Shown here one piece after another: positions 52,348 through 62,105 of a stretch of 64,000 nt of DNA (positions are counted from its first letter, which is position 1; every line of letters begins with the position of its first letter). The notes under the pieces are model-generated. The model saw only the letters and a program-made list of their open reading frames with translations. It was not told the origin of the DNA and searched no databases. This DNA is from an uncultured Eggerthellaceae bacterium (GTDB lineage Bacteria; Actinomycetota; Coriobacteriia; Coriobacteriales; Eggerthellaceae). The position numbers and the translations under genes were made by a program. Location of the stretch: positions 37,688 to 101,687 of the forward strand of contig CAJUQK010000003.1 in the NCBI GenBank assembly GCA_910588205.1, read 5' to 3'.

Positions 52348-53364
52348 CTAGAACCCGCTCACGATATCGCGTGCCCAGGTTCCACTCTTCACGAGCGAGA
52401 GAATGAGCAGGATGCACATTGCGAGGTACTGCAGCGCGTAGGTGAGGCCGCCCGCAATACCGTCGATGGGCGTTCCCGTGCCAGGGTTCGCGGACACGAG
52501 CCCTCCCAGGATGATGGGAAACGATATGAGCAGTATGAGGATGATGAGCCCTGCCAGGCACACCGCCGTGAAGTTCTTGAGATATCCGATCCCTATCTGG
52601 CGCGTATCGTCGAGCGCCATGAGCGAGAGCGGTATGGGGGCGAATGCTGCCATGATGTAGAGCTGCAGGGCACGGGCCCAGCAGACCACGAGCGCCACGA
52701 TGTAGGCGATGAGGACCACGAGCCAGCTGATGAGCGAGACCACGAGCATGGCCACGAGCGCCGGTATGTCGTCGTCTTGGGTGACGATGGACGCGCCCGC
52801 GAGATCTATCGAGCCTCCTGTGCCGAACAACCCTATCACGCGGTCGATGGCAAGCCCCACCACCTCGTAGATCGCCTTCATGATCTCGAAGCTGTTCTGG
52901 ATCAGGAAGAGGAACACGGCGAAGAACACGAGCATGAAGACCACGTCCTTCACACCGGGCAGGCTCTGGGTGCCGTCCATCCTCTGCGAGGTCTGTATGA
53001 GCTTAACGGTGAAGACCAGCGAGAGCACCCCGCACCCTATGGGCAGGATCGCGACCTGCCAGACTGAATGTGCGATGTCGTTCGTCGAGATGGTGCCAGA
53101 CGTTGCGAGCATCCCTTCGAAGTCCGCCCCGAGGATTCCCGAGTAGCCAATGGATTTCAGGACGTCGACCTGGGCGCCGAAGATCCAGTTGCAGCAGTCC
53201 CTAAGCAGGCCGCAAAGCCATGCGTTGATGTCATCGGCGATGGATGCGTAGGCGCTCTGGCACGGCACAAGCGTGAGCGCAAGGAACGCAAATGCCGCTA
53301 CCGCGGCGGCAAGGAAGCGCCTGTCGGACGCGACCAGCTTCGGCAACGCGTGAGCCGCGCTCAT
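52348..53364 (-). CDS. TrbL/VirB6-like conjugative membrane protein
   Basis: 338 aa with a signal-like N-terminus (to about residue 40) and about six further hydrophobic helices. The layout DDINAWLCGLLRDCCNWIFG, then a long first periplasmic part, then the helix block with FAPIPLSLMALDDTRQIGIG is that of TrbL/VirB6-type proteins of Gram-positive ICEs. It forms part of the channel in the membrane. Its ATG overlaps the stop of the upstream gene by 4 bases. Confidence 0.82.
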   Translation of the reverse strand: MSAAHALPKLVASDRRFLAAAVAAFAFLALTLVPCQSAYASIADDINAWLCGLLRDCCNWIFGAQVDVLKSIGYSGILGADFEGMLATSGTISTNDIAHSVWQVAILPIGCGVLSLVFTVKLIQTSQRMDGTQSLPGVKDVVFMLVFFAVFLFLIQNSFEIMKAIYEVVGLAIDRVIGLFGTGGSIDLAGASIVTQDDDIPALVAMLVVSLISWLVVLIAYIVALVVCWARALQLYIMAAFAPIPLSLMALDDTRQIGIGYLKNFTAVCLAGLIILILLISFPIILGGLVSANPGTGTPIDGIAGGLTYALQYLAMCILLILSLVKSGTWARDIVSGF

Positions 53365-54107
53365 AGCGCACCGAGCTTCCCGTCGGCGTCGAGCTGGACG
53401 CAGACGATGGTGGAGGCGACGTCATCGAGCGTGAAGTTCGTGAGCTTTGTCTTGGAGCCGTAGTCGATCCAGACCTCCTTGCTCCATGCGGCGGCTGTCG
53501 CCCCGGGAGATGCGGCCTTCGCGTAGTCTGATAGGATCGCGGCGAACTCTTCCTCGCCCTTGCCGAACTCCTCGAAGAGTTCGCTCGTCGCTCCCGCAAG
53601 CGCGATCGGCCCTGCAGGAGCGGAAGGCTTGCGGACGTAGGTGGCCGCGAGCTTGTCGCAGGCGATCTCGTCTCGACCTCCTTGCCCCGGACGCACGACG
53701 GCGACCGTTTGCTCCTCGGCGCCCGTCATCTCCCGCGAGACGGAGAGCGTGGCTGTGAGCATGCCGCCTTCGAGGCTTTCCCCGTCGACGGTGTAGTAGA
53801 TGACCGATGATCCCTCATCGCTTGTCTCGATGAGCGCGCCCTCGATGATGCTCAGCGCGGATTTGCCATCCTCCGATTCCCATGATGTGTTTTTGAGGTC
53901 CGCAAATCCGCCCTGGGCAGCAGCTCCCGCATCTTGGTCCTGCGCATCGCCCTCATCGAGTATGGCCTGCGCTGCAGGCTTCTCTGGCTCAGGTGCCTGG
54001 TTCGCGTTTCCGCCATCTGAGAGCGAGCAGCGCACGGCCCCCGATGCCACAACGAGCGCTACCGCTCCTATGGCGAGCGCTGCCATGATCTTGTTCTTCC
54101 GTTCCAT
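53361..54107 (-). CDS. Membrane-anchored conjugation-module protein
   Basis: 248 aa. Residues about 8-27 form an N-terminal anchor or signal; the cysteine in AVRCSLS is not in a convincing lipobox. A Pro/Glu/Ala-rich linker precedes a soluble C-terminal domain (about 75-248) without a known name. AGGAAG precedes the ATG. Tight coupling to the TrbL-like gene suggests an extracellular channel part. Confidence 0.7.
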   Translation of the reverse strand: MERKNKIMAALAIGAVALVVASGAVRCSLSDGGNANQAPEPEKPAAQAILDEGDAQDQDAGAAAQGGFADLKNTSWESEDGKSALSIIEGALIETSDEGSSVIYYTVDGESLEGGMLTATLSVSREMTGAEEQTVAVVRPGQGGRDEIACDKLAATYVRKPSAPAGPIALAGATSELFEEFGKGEEEFAAILSDYAKAASPGATAAAWSKEVWIDYGSKTKLTNFTLDDVASTIVCVQLDADGKLGAL

Positions 54108-54121
54108 GCTTATCTTCCTTT

Positions 54122-55783
54122 CTAAGCTGTCCTGTAGGTGAGCGCGTAGGAGAAGCTGCCGATGCCGGTCGACCGCTTGCAGACATCACCCGAATGCGGT
54201 TCGTGTATGTAGTCATCTCCACCTACATAGATGGCCACATGCCCAGTCCTGTAGAGGATGTCGCCCGGCTTCGCCTGGGATAGCGGGACGTGTCGAAGCT
54301 GGCTTGCCTGCGCCTCGGTGTTGTGGCCTATGCGCACGTCCGCTTGCGCGTAGCAGTACTGTGTGAGGCCGGAGCAGTCGAGCGCCACCCCTGGGGTAGA
54401 GCCGCCCCAGACATAGGGGACGCCGAGCTGGCTTTGGGCCGCTGCGAGGATCTTTCCCGCCTTCGCGTCCATATCCTTCCACTCAGATACGCTCAGCGCA
54501 TCGAAGCGGCGAAGGTCGTATGTGTCCATGATCGACTTCAGGCTCTCGACATAGGAAGGAGAGGTGGCCCATCCGCCCTCTTTGAGCCCCTCGGCCATCT
54601 TGTCCGAGTCGTGCGTGGCGATAGCCTCCCTGATCGAGGCGTTGTTCGCGAAATGCGGCTGGCCCAGGAACACGCGGCTTCGGAACCCAATGCAGTCCAC
54701 ATCCGATTTGAACACCGTGAAGTAGGCCGTTATGACGACGGGCGTGCCGTCATAGACTTCCCCCGTGCGCCACGACGATTTGCCCGAGACCTCTGGGCAC
54801 GCCGCGAAGGACGATGCCCATTTGATGCCGAACAGGTTGTGGTCGCGCGTCGCGAGCTGGCTCATGTGGTCGCCCTGGCCCGATTCGGCGATGATCTGCG
54901 CGATGGTGCACCCGGCGGGGTGCCCGTACTCCTCCTGGCACTCAAGGGCTGCCTCCACCATCTCGTAAGTGATGTAGGGAGGAAGCCCCGCCAGGCTCTG
55001 CTTGCTGGCCTCGTTCTCCCAGAACCCGAAGATGGCGCTTGCCATCTGCGACACCACGAGCACGGCGAGCACGAATGCGAGGATTCCTGCGAGCGCGCCT
55101 GCGACGGGAGCTGCGGCAGAGGATGCGGCAGCGCCTATGGCCTTGGCCGCCTCGGCCTTGCGGGCTGCTACGGCACCGCCCTTCGCCGCACCTGATCCGG
55201 TGCCGATGCGCGCACCGGGCGGCAAGGCGCCCTTTCCAGAGGCTCCCTTGGCAGCTCCCTTCGCACTTGCCGCCTTGCGCGCCTTGGAGGTCCCCGCACG
55301 CCCCGCTCCGGCCCTTACTCCCTTTGCCCGCCCATAGGCGCGCCTGGCGATATGCGCCTTGTCGTAGGCATCTCCTGCTCCCTCGAACTCCGGCGTCTCG
55401 TCGAGCTCGTGGACGGCAAGTGGAGCGAGTGTGCCCCTGGCGGCCTTGCGTCCTCCTGCACGCGACCGGCGAGGATCGTTCTTCTTGATGCCGAAGCTCT
55501 CGGGCTTGGCGGCATCCGAGGACGGATCAGCCCTGTTTGCCGCGCTGCTCCCGCTGCGACAATTTGTCCCAGTGGACCGATGCCCTGGACGCTTCCGGCG
55601 CGTTGGTTTCGCCGTGGCGACACCTTCCCTGGCACCTGCCGCGCTTTCCGCCTCGGCAAGGGTCGAGAGCGACTGCGCCGAGGAGTCCTTCACGGCACCC
55701 GAGCTGAGCGCTGTCGTCTTCTCCTTGCCGACAACATCGCGGATTGAGGCATCCTCGCTCGCTATGTAGGGGCTCTCGCTCAC
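54122..55783 (-). CDS. Bifunctional wall hydrolase: glucosaminidase-type and NlpC/P60 domains
   Basis: 553 aa, GTG start overlapping the VirB4 stop. The N-terminal ~200 residues are a basic cytoplasmic linker. A transmembrane helix follows at about 220-250. Then comes a lysozyme/glucosaminidase domain (CTIAQIIAESGQGDHMSQLA, DHNLFGIKW). The C-terminal NlpC/P60 domain has its Cys in VALDCSGLTQYCYA and its His in YRTGHVAIYVGG. It cuts glycan strands and peptide stems to let the channel pass, as VirB1 and CwlT-type proteins do. Confidence 0.9.
   Translation of the reverse strand: MSESPYIASEDASIRDVVGKEKTTALSSGAVKDSSAQSLSTLAEAESAAGAREGVATAKPTRRKRPGHRSTGTNCRSGSSAANRADPSSDAAKPESFGIKKNDPRRSRAGGRKAARGTLAPLAVHELDETPEFEGAGDAYDKAHIARRAYGRAKGVRAGAGRAGTSKARKAASAKGAAKGASGKGALPPGARIGTGSGAAKGGAVAARKAEAAKAIGAAASSAAAPVAGALAGILAFVLAVLVVSQMASAIFGFWENEASKQSLAGLPPYITYEMVEAALECQEEYGHPAGCTIAQIIAESGQGDHMSQLATRDHNLFGIKWASSFAACPEVSGKSSWRTGEVYDGTPVVITAYFTVFKSDVDCIGFRSRVFLGQPHFANNASIREAIATHDSDKMAEGLKEGGWATSPSYVESLKSIMDTYDLRRFDALSVSEWKDMDAKAGKILAAAQSQLGVPYVWGGSTPGVALDCSGLTQYCYAQADVRIGHNTEAQASQLRHVPLSQAKPGDILYRTGHVAIYVGGDDYIHEPHSGDVCKRSTGIGSFSYALTYRTA
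55554..55572. repeat. Palindrome CTGCGACAATTTGTCCCAG inside the wall-hydrolase gene
   Basis: It differs by only a few bases from the family at 9021, 12894 and 17663. It lies in the codons of the disordered N-terminal linker. It may be fortuitous, but the arms are nearly perfect. Confidence 0.5.
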
Positions 55784-58320
55784 TTGCGGCTCCTGCGGCG
55801 AGCCTTGGGCGCTTGATCGGCGCCTCCGCCCGTCGCCTTGGCGTTGCGGGCGAATGCCTCCTTGCGCTTCAGCTCGGCGATCTCAAGGGCCTTCGTGTTC
55901 AATATGTCGTAGATGATCCCCTTGGGGAAGTCGTCGCGTATGGGCACGCGGACCCCTCCTGCTACGAGCATTCCCTCCCCGGCCTTGATGGAGTCGTCGA
56001 TGAACCCCTCCTCGGTATCGGAGAGCGCCAGAAGCTCCGCCCAGCTCTTGCGATCCAGCGCCGACTGCTTGTGCAGCAGGCAGAAGTCCGAGTTCAAGAC
56101 CATGTTGCGCGCCGACTCGTGGGCGAGCATGTAGGTGGAGTTCTGCGTTATGCCCGTGGCGATGAGGTTGAACTTCCTCCCTTCGGCCCAGAACTTGGCG
56201 AAGTAGTCGATGATGGCGGGATGCCCGAAGAGCGACTGCACCTCGTCTATGTAGAGCCAGGTCGTGATGCCGCGCTCGAAGTTGTGATACATCCGATTAC
56301 GGACCGCCTCAAGCGCCGTCAGCATGCCGAACACGCGCATGTTCGAGGACAGGTCGTGCAGGTCGATGTTGGTTATGCGGTTCTCGAACGTGACGTTCGA
56401 GGGCCTGTTGAAGAAGGAGAGGGCACCTTTGACGAACCTCTCGTAGCGAAGCGCGATGTCGCGCGCCTCGCGCTCGGGCTGCTCCAGGAGCTTTGCGTAG
56501 AAGTCCGATAGGGTCGGCGTGTCGGTGCCGGACGAGGCGTAGGCGCCTTCGACGCAGCGCGTGATGATCGACTTGTCCGCTTCGGGAAGCCCTTCCTGCC
56601 CCTCTGCCATCATGGCGGAAGACAGGGCGAGGAAGGCATCTATCTTGAAGGCCATCTGCGCAGCCGATGCCCGGCCCTCCACATCGGCGAGGTCGAACGG
56701 GTTCATGTGAGTGTCGGAGTCGGGCGCGAAGCGCATGTTCACCCCGTCGGTGCTCTCTATGACGTTTCCGTACTCTCCCGCCGGGTCGAAGATAATGACC
56801 TCGTCTTCGGGGTATGCGAGGATGGTGTTGAGGATCTCGCGCTTCACTGAAAACGATTTTCCAGACCCCGGCTTTCCGCAGACGAAGCCCATGGGGCTCG
56901 CGAGCAGCTTGCGGTTGCACATCACGAGGTTGCCGGACTGCTTGGACTGCCCGTAGTAGCCGCCGCCCTTCTGGTTGAGCTCCTGGCTCGCGAAGGGCAT
57001 CTGCATGGCGATCTGGCCGGTGGTCAGATGGCGGGAGACGCCGATGTGGTTCCGCCCGAGCGGAAGCATGGAGTTCAGCGCCTCCTTCTGCCTGTAGTCA
57101 AGCGGCACGATGCCGAGCGAGTTTCCCTGCGCGATGGAGGTTATCTGCTCGACTTGGCGGTCAAGCTCGTCGAGCGAGTCCGCATAGGTGTACACGAGCC
57201 CCGTGTAGATGAAGAGCCGCTCGTTCTTGTTGCGCAGGAAGTCCAGGAGCTCCTCTGCCTCCTCCTTCGAGTAGCGAAGCTCAGGCGGCAGGATCGAGTA
57301 GTCGTATCCCTTCTTCACCGCCGCCATCTGCTCGTCGATGATCTCCTTGTCCATCCAGTCGAGCTGGCGCTTGACCATGGCAAGGGCATCGGATTGCGCT
57401 ATCGGCTGCATGTGCAGCGAGACCGACAGCGGCATGGGGAGGTCGATTATGGACGCGAGATAGGAGTCCTCCAGCATCGACCCGAAGTCGCGTATCGCCA
57501 GAACCGAGCCGTAGACGCCATCGGAGCAGAATGCATCCGCTCGCCCTTCAGGCGAGAAGTCCAGGCACATGGGGGCGATGAGGTCCTTCGTCCGGATCCC
57601 TCGGAACTGCGACATTTTGTCCCAGTCGAACTCGAAGCGCTTCGACGGGCGCACGAGCGAGTCCATCACCCGCAGGCGCTCCGTGCCGTCAAGCGCCTGG
57701 GCTGTGCACCTGATGCGGGCGAGCGTGGTCGCCACGTCCGCCCTGATGCGCGCGAGCTTCGGCACCGCATCGTCGACGTCGTCTGCGCCGACGAGGTAGG
57801 TGATGTAGCGATGGCGCTCAAGGTTCGAGACGCCCTCGCGCATCTTGTCGTTGAGTATCTTGTTGTACTCATCGACGATCGGTCGCGTCTTCTCCGAGGA
57901 GTGCTCGAAGAAGCGCTTGTTGCCGATCTCGCTTGTCGGGATCGGGGTGTTCGCGATGGAGAGCTGGACCGATGTGTCGGCGCCGAAGTAGTTGTAGAGG
58001 CCGGAGAGCACTGCGAAGATGTTCTCCTGGGTCTCCTTGCGCGCCGATTGGTAGCTCACGTCCGAGAACTCGACCGTCTGGCTGAACAGCCCATCCTCCA
58101 CTTGCGCGATGCCGTCTTTGTACATGGCGTCGTAGCCTATGTAGGACATCGTGTCCTTCGCAGCACGCCTTGCCTTCGTGACCTTGCGCCTCCTCTCTTC
58201 GCGGCTCTTGGCCTCGTTGCTCTTCGTCTTGCGGTTCCCGAGGACAAGAGCTGCGAGGCTGCTCCTCTTGGCGGGCGCATTGCCTTTGCGGCTATTGTTG
58301 GGTTTGCTTTGTAGGCTCAC
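55780..58320 (-). CDS. virB4: VirB4/TraE-type conjugation ATPase
   Basis: 846 aa, GTG start with GAAGGAGG. Walker A GKPGSGKSF is near residue 480 and Walker B WLYIDEVQSLFG near 690. The N-terminal half fits the VirB4 docking domain (YIGYDAMYKDGIAQVEDGLF). It powers assembly of the transfer channel. It overlaps the PrgI gene upstream by 29 bases and the wall-hydrolase gene downstream by 4. The palindrome-like CTGCGACATTTTGTCCCAG at 57607-57625 lies in it. Confidence 0.94.
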   Translation of the reverse strand: MSLQSKPNNSRKGNAPAKRSSLAALVLGNRKTKSNEAKSREERRRKVTKARRAAKDTMSYIGYDAMYKDGIAQVEDGLFSQTVEFSDVSYQSARKETQENIFAVLSGLYNYFGADTSVQLSIANTPIPTSEIGNKRFFEHSSEKTRPIVDEYNKILNDKMREGVSNLERHRYITYLVGADDVDDAVPKLARIRADVATTLARIRCTAQALDGTERLRVMDSLVRPSKRFEFDWDKMSQFRGIRTKDLIAPMCLDFSPEGRADAFCSDGVYGSVLAIRDFGSMLEDSYLASIIDLPMPLSVSLHMQPIAQSDALAMVKRQLDWMDKEIIDEQMAAVKKGYDYSILPPELRYSKEEAEELLDFLRNKNERLFIYTGLVYTYADSLDELDRQVEQITSIAQGNSLGIVPLDYRQKEALNSMLPLGRNHIGVSRHLTTGQIAMQMPFASQELNQKGGGYYGQSKQSGNLVMCNRKLLASPMGFVCGKPGSGKSFSVKREILNTILAYPEDEVIIFDPAGEYGNVIESTDGVNMRFAPDSDTHMNPFDLADVEGRASAAQMAFKIDAFLALSSAMMAEGQEGLPEADKSIITRCVEGAYASSGTDTPTLSDFYAKLLEQPEREARDIALRYERFVKGALSFFNRPSNVTFENRITNIDLHDLSSNMRVFGMLTALEAVRNRMYHNFERGITTWLYIDEVQSLFGHPAIIDYFAKFWAEGRKFNLIATGITQNSTYMLAHESARNMVLNSDFCLLHKQSALDRKSWAELLALSDTEEGFIDDSIKAGEGMLVAGGVRVPIRDDFPKGIIYDILNTKALEIAELKRKEAFARNAKATGGGADQAPKARRRSRK

Positions 58321-58726
58321 GAAGCTCTGCCTCCTTCCTCTTAGCTTTGCGTGTTGATTTGCGGCTGGGCTTTCCGGGGCGAGGCCCCGTCTCGTCGAGC
58401 CCCGCCTGTGCGTTCGACGCGGCGTACAGAAGCCGTGTTGGCCCGAAGTGGTGGTCGTAAAGCAGCGGGGCGAACTCCTCCAGCTTCATGCCGAAGGGGC
58501 GCCAGAACCCTGCAAGCCAAAAAGGGAGGGCCGCCGCCATGACCGGCAGCGTCGCGTTTCCGACCTCGATGTGGAAGGCGAAGTAGACGACGCATGCGAC
58601 CGCTATGGCGCAGGCGAAGCCGCCCGTCACGCACGCGAGCGTGCGCAGGCTCATCTTCCCGACGATCTTCTCCTGGTACTCGCCGATGTCCTTCTGGATC
58701 GGTATCTGCAAAGACACTTGCACCAC
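58292..58726 (-). CDS. PrgI-family conjugation protein
   Basis: 144 aa, GTG start. Two hydrophobic helices (about 27-50 and 55-77) follow QIPIQKDIGEYQEKIVGKMS, and the C-terminal part begins FWRPFGMKLEEFAPLLYDHH. This is the PrgI pattern; the protein sits with VirB4 at the membrane, like VirB3. Its stop lies within the VirB4 gene. Confidence 0.85.
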   Translation of the reverse strand: MVQVSLQIPIQKDIGEYQEKIVGKMSLRTLACVTGGFACAIAVACVVYFAFHIEVGNATLPVMAAALPFWLAGFWRPFGMKLEEFAPLLYDHHFGPTRLLYAASNAQAGLDETGPRPGKPSRKSTRKAKRKEAELREPTKQTQQ

Positions 58727-58729
58727 CGC

Positions 58730-58945
58730 CTAGGAAGGCAGCCATGAGGTGTCGAGCATGCCGAAGTAGACGGCAGCCGCGATGATGATCGCGCCGCCAG
58801 CGATGGTGGAGATTGCGCTCGCTATCTGCGAGCCGCCCTGCTGCTCCCGGATGGCTAGTCCCAGGCTGACCGCTCCCCAAACCACGAGGAAGCCGCCTAG
58901 GAACGTCACGCAGCCCGAGACCAGGGTGATGATCTGATTGAGCAT
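58730..58945 (-). CDS. VirB2/Maff2-like small membrane protein
   Basis: 71 aa with two hydrophobic helices joined by a short polar loop (AIREQQGGSQ). The N-terminal VSGCVTFLGGFLVVWGAVSLG matches the Maff2 family of small ICE membrane proteins, whose size and topology recall the VirB2/TrbC pilin. AAAGGAC precedes the ATG. It lies 3 bases before the PrgI start. Confidence 0.78.
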   Translation of the reverse strand: MLNQIITLVSGCVTFLGGFLVVWGAVSLGLAIREQQGGSQIASAISTIAGGAIIIAAAVYFGMLDTSWLPS

Positions 58946-59139
58946 TGTCTTGTCCTTTGCTTGGATGATGGCGCGAAGTCGGCCTGTTGTGGAAGAGGGT
59001 CGGCTTGTGCGCGGATGGTAGAATCTCCTTCGAGGGCATTGCGCCCTTTGCTTGGATGCGGCGGTCGGAGGACAGAGGGTGGAAGCTCTGGCCTCCTCTG
59101 AGCGCCTAGCGCGACCGCCGCTCTATCATCTTCTGCCTC
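58946..59139. other. Gap inside the conjugation operon
   Basis: About 190 bases with no gene. Short GC-rich repeats around GGAGG and CCTCC (59060-59100) could pair, but no clear terminator is seen. Confidence 0.4.
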
Positions 59140-60981
59140 TCATATTCGACCTCCTTTCATCGATTCTCGGTATCGCCTGAAATCGAACGGGGTGTCGTAT
59201 GTTGCACCTTTGTGGGAGGGATCCACGCTCGCATAGCGAGGGTGCTCCTCAAGCACGTACTTCTTGTCCCTCATGGGAAACGATCCCGAGATCATCACTA
59301 TGGCCTCGTCGCGCGGCAGCCTGCCGACCTCGGATGCCTGCATGAGGTCGCGCTCTCCCTTGGCGTAGTTTCGCGTGGTCGAGGAGTTGGAGCCGCGCGA
59401 GTCGTTGACGGATGTCGTCGATAGAGTCTGCTTGCCTATCGCCTCGGAGATCTCCCTGTTGGTTTCGGTCGACTTCCCGCCGAGGAAGAGCAGCGTGTCG
59501 CAGCAGTCGGTTATCGTCTGAGCGCTGTCGTCGTATGCCGCCTTGAGCTGCGAGAGCGACTGCAGGATGATCGAGCAGGAGATGTTGCGGCTTCGCACGA
59601 CCGCTATGGTGCGCTCGAAGTCGGGGACGGTGCCGATGTTCGCGAACTCATCGAGGATGAAATGGACGGGAGTCGGGAGGCTCCCGCCGAAGCGAAGGAG
59701 CGCCGTGTTGCAGAGAACGTCCATCGCCTGCCACATGAGCATGGCGAAGATGAAGTCGAAGGTGGAGTTGGTGTCCGACATGCTGGCGAAGATGACCGTC
59801 TTGGAGCTGTCGTCACCCAGGGCGTCTAGGTGCATCTCGTCGCAGGAGAGCAGCTTTGAGACCTCCTTGATCGAAAGGGGCTTCAGGCGTACGTTGCAGC
59901 TGATGATGATGGATTTCAGGGTCTTTCCCGCAGCAGTCTTGAATGCCCTGTAGTTGGAGAGCGCGAAATCGTCCTCCGGCCTTACCGCCGGGCCTATCTC
60001 CACCCACGAGCAGCCGCCCCTCCCGTTCAGAAAGTCGCGGCTCTCGGAGTCGAACGCCGAGGCACCGACGGGCGGGACGAGCCTCTTTCCCGTCTCCAGC
60101 TCGTCGAAGAGCATGTCGAGCGGGCTCTTGTAGCGCTCGTCGTCCTCATGGGCCTCTGCCAGCCCGAGCAAGGTGAGGAGCCCCGGGATGTTTCGGTCCT
60201 CCTCGGGGCAATGGTATATGAGATAGGCGACCAGCGATGTGTAGAGAAGCCTCTCCGCATTTTCCCAGAATGGGTCTGCGGCCTGGCCCTTGTCGCCTGT
60301 CGTGTTCTTGATGAGGCACTCAACGAACGTGAGGATGTCCGCCTCGCTCTTCACATAGCTCAGCGGGTTGTAATGGTTCGACCTTGAGAAGTCGATGGTG
60401 TCGAAGGTGCGGATGGAGTATCCGGCCTCGACGAAGAGATGCCCCGTGTCGGCGATAAGCGTACCCTTGGGGTCGGTCACGAAGTAGCTCGCATTGAGCT
60501 GCATGAGGTTCGGCTTCACGTAGTAGCGGGTCTTTCCGGACCCCGAGCCTCCGATGACGAGCACGTTCTTGTTGCGGTCAGTCTTGATGTCGAAGCGCGC
60601 CTTCGACATCGCGAGCCTGCACTTGCGCGTGAGTATGATGTTGTTGTCGGGATCGCGGGCGTCCGAGAAGGCTTCGGCCTCGCGCCTGGTCGCCCAGCGC
60701 GAGCTTCCATGCTCCTCTCCCGCACGATGCTCTCCTACGTTCACTAGATACCGCGCATAGGCTATCCAGATCGCGCATACAAGGCAGAAGCCGACGCAGA
60801 GCGCCATGGGCTCCGATGATAGGCCGCCTCCGCTTGCGAGATATCCCGGGAGGGTGAACACGGCGGATGTGAGATTATTGATCGGCTCGCCTTCCATCGA
60901 GAGCAGATTCGAGACGTAGGCGTCACCGAAGAGGAAAGCTATCGGCGTGGCGACAGCAGCGATCAGGAGTGCTGCGCTCAT
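59140..60981 (-). CDS. virD4: VirD4/TraG-type coupling protein
   Basis: 613 aa. Two N-terminal helices anchor it (about 1-20 and 58-80). Walker A GGSGSGKTRYYVKPNLMQ is near residue 147 and Walker B HFILDEFANIG near 440. It picks up the relaxase-DNA complex and feeds it to the channel. It overlaps the upstream gene by 4 bases. Confidence 0.94.
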   Translation of the reverse strand: MSAALLIAAVATPIAFLFGDAYVSNLLSMEGEPINNLTSAVFTLPGYLASGGGLSSEPMALCVGFCLVCAIWIAYARYLVNVGEHRAGEEHGSSRWATRREAEAFSDARDPDNNIILTRKCRLAMSKARFDIKTDRNKNVLVIGGSGSGKTRYYVKPNLMQLNASYFVTDPKGTLIADTGHLFVEAGYSIRTFDTIDFSRSNHYNPLSYVKSEADILTFVECLIKNTTGDKGQAADPFWENAERLLYTSLVAYLIYHCPEEDRNIPGLLTLLGLAEAHEDDERYKSPLDMLFDELETGKRLVPPVGASAFDSESRDFLNGRGGCSWVEIGPAVRPEDDFALSNYRAFKTAAGKTLKSIIISCNVRLKPLSIKEVSKLLSCDEMHLDALGDDSSKTVIFASMSDTNSTFDFIFAMLMWQAMDVLCNTALLRFGGSLPTPVHFILDEFANIGTVPDFERTIAVVRSRNISCSIILQSLSQLKAAYDDSAQTITDCCDTLLFLGGKSTETNREISEAIGKQTLSTTSVNDSRGSNSSTTRNYAKGERDLMQASEVGRLPRDEAIVMISGSFPMRDKKYVLEEHPRYASVDPSHKGATYDTPFDFRRYRESMKGGRI

Positions 60982-61529
60982 TTGCTTCGCATCTCCGAGA
61001 GCTCAATGTCTCGCTCGGGGGCTCGCGCCTCGTCGAGGGCCTTGGAGGCCTGGCGCGCCGAGGCTGCTCGATCATCCAGGGACTCCGCGTCACGCGCCTG
61101 CTCGCGGGTCTTCGATCGTGCTTCCAGGGCCTTGTCGAGCGCCAGGTCGGTCTGCTTCTCGAGGTCCTCGAATGCTCCCGAAACATCGGGTGCATCCTCC
61201 ACGCGGAACAGCAAAAAGTCGTGTCCCGACTGATCGGTGAAGAAGTCATGGTCGATCTTCTGTGAGTTGAGCTTGGAATCGATTGCCTCCTTGATGGTCT
61301 CGTATTCCGGAAGCGCCTCGAACTGCGACATGCGAAGCTTCGCCCATTCTGCGACCTTCTCGCCGTCCTCGCCGCCTGCCGTGCGCCCTATCTCTCCCCG
61401 TGCGTTCCTGAACGCGCCTTTCAGGCGCTCTGCGCTCGTGAGAAGGGCGGCCTCGCTCGCGTCCTGCCCGACCTTCAAGATCCAGTCGAACAGCTTCTCT
61501 CCCGATTCGTCACCAAAGTCGCTTGGCAT
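60978..61529 (-). CDS. Conserved protein coupled to VirD4, function unknown
   Basis: 183 aa from the ATG with CAGGAAG upstream; the frame is open further but without a site. Helical, acidic, with a charged coiled tail (ARSKTREQARDAESLDDRAA). Its place before the coupling protein is that of PcfB-like (DUF3801) proteins in Gram-positive ICEs; I cannot confirm that from motifs. Confidence 0.7.
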   Translation of the reverse strand: MPSDFGDESGEKLFDWILKVGQDASEAALLTSAERLKGAFRNARGEIGRTAGGEDGEKVAEWAKLRMSQFEALPEYETIKEAIDSKLNSQKIDHDFFTDQSGHDFLLFRVEDAPDVSGAFEDLEKQTDLALDKALEARSKTREQARDAESLDDRAASARQASKALDEARAPERDIELSEMRSK

Positions 61530-61617
61530 GATGCCCCACTTCCTGCAAAGGGGCTTTTGCGCCCCTTGATCGACAGCCTCCGAAAAACAGGCACCTCCCA
61601 GCAAGCCACGTTGCCTG

Positions 61618-62103
61618 CTAGGAGGTGGTTCTGCCTTGTCTCTGTCTGCGGGAAGCGTTTCCGCCATCGGCGAAAATCGCGGCGATGTCGTACGGGTCGG
61701 CATCCAAGAGAGCGGATACCGCGCACTCGAAGCGCGCCTTGCTCTTGACGATGGATTCAAACGAGTAGCTCTCGAAGGGAATCCAGAGCGTCTCCCCAGA
61801 CCCTTCGTCGAACTCGCGCTTCAGCACGAGCCACTCGTCTCCCATGTCGACCTGCTGCACGAATGCCAAGCGCTCGAAGATCACGCCTTCTCTGATCGCG
61901 TGGGGCCCCGAGCGGAAATACTCGAATAGAGCGTCCAAGGAATCCGAGTTGTAGAAGGGAAAATCCTTTGTTGGGGTTGCGTTTCGTCGGTCGGGCGATA
62001 TGCCGCGGACGAGCCATTGGTTCTTGAGACACGAAAGGACAAGCGGAAGCTTCTCCTCTTCGCCCAAGGCACGAAGGCCTGCGATGTCCGCTGCTCGCTC
62101 CAT
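61618..62103 (-). CDS. Hypothetical ICE protein
   Basis: 161 aa, soluble, without a recognised domain. The middle has patterned strands (EGVIFERLAFVQQVDMGDEW, LWIPFESYSFESIVKSKA). The start is close behind the XRE gene (2 bases), so they share a message. It may be a partner of that regulator. Confidence 0.65.
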   Translation of the reverse strand: MERAADIAGLRALGEEEKLPLVLSCLKNQWLVRGISPDRRNATPTKDFPFYNSDSLDALFEYFRSGPHAIREGVIFERLAFVQQVDMGDEWLVLKREFDEGSGETLWIPFESYSFESIVKSKARFECAVSALLDADPYDIAAIFADGGNASRRQRQGRTTS

Positions 62104-62105
62104 TC

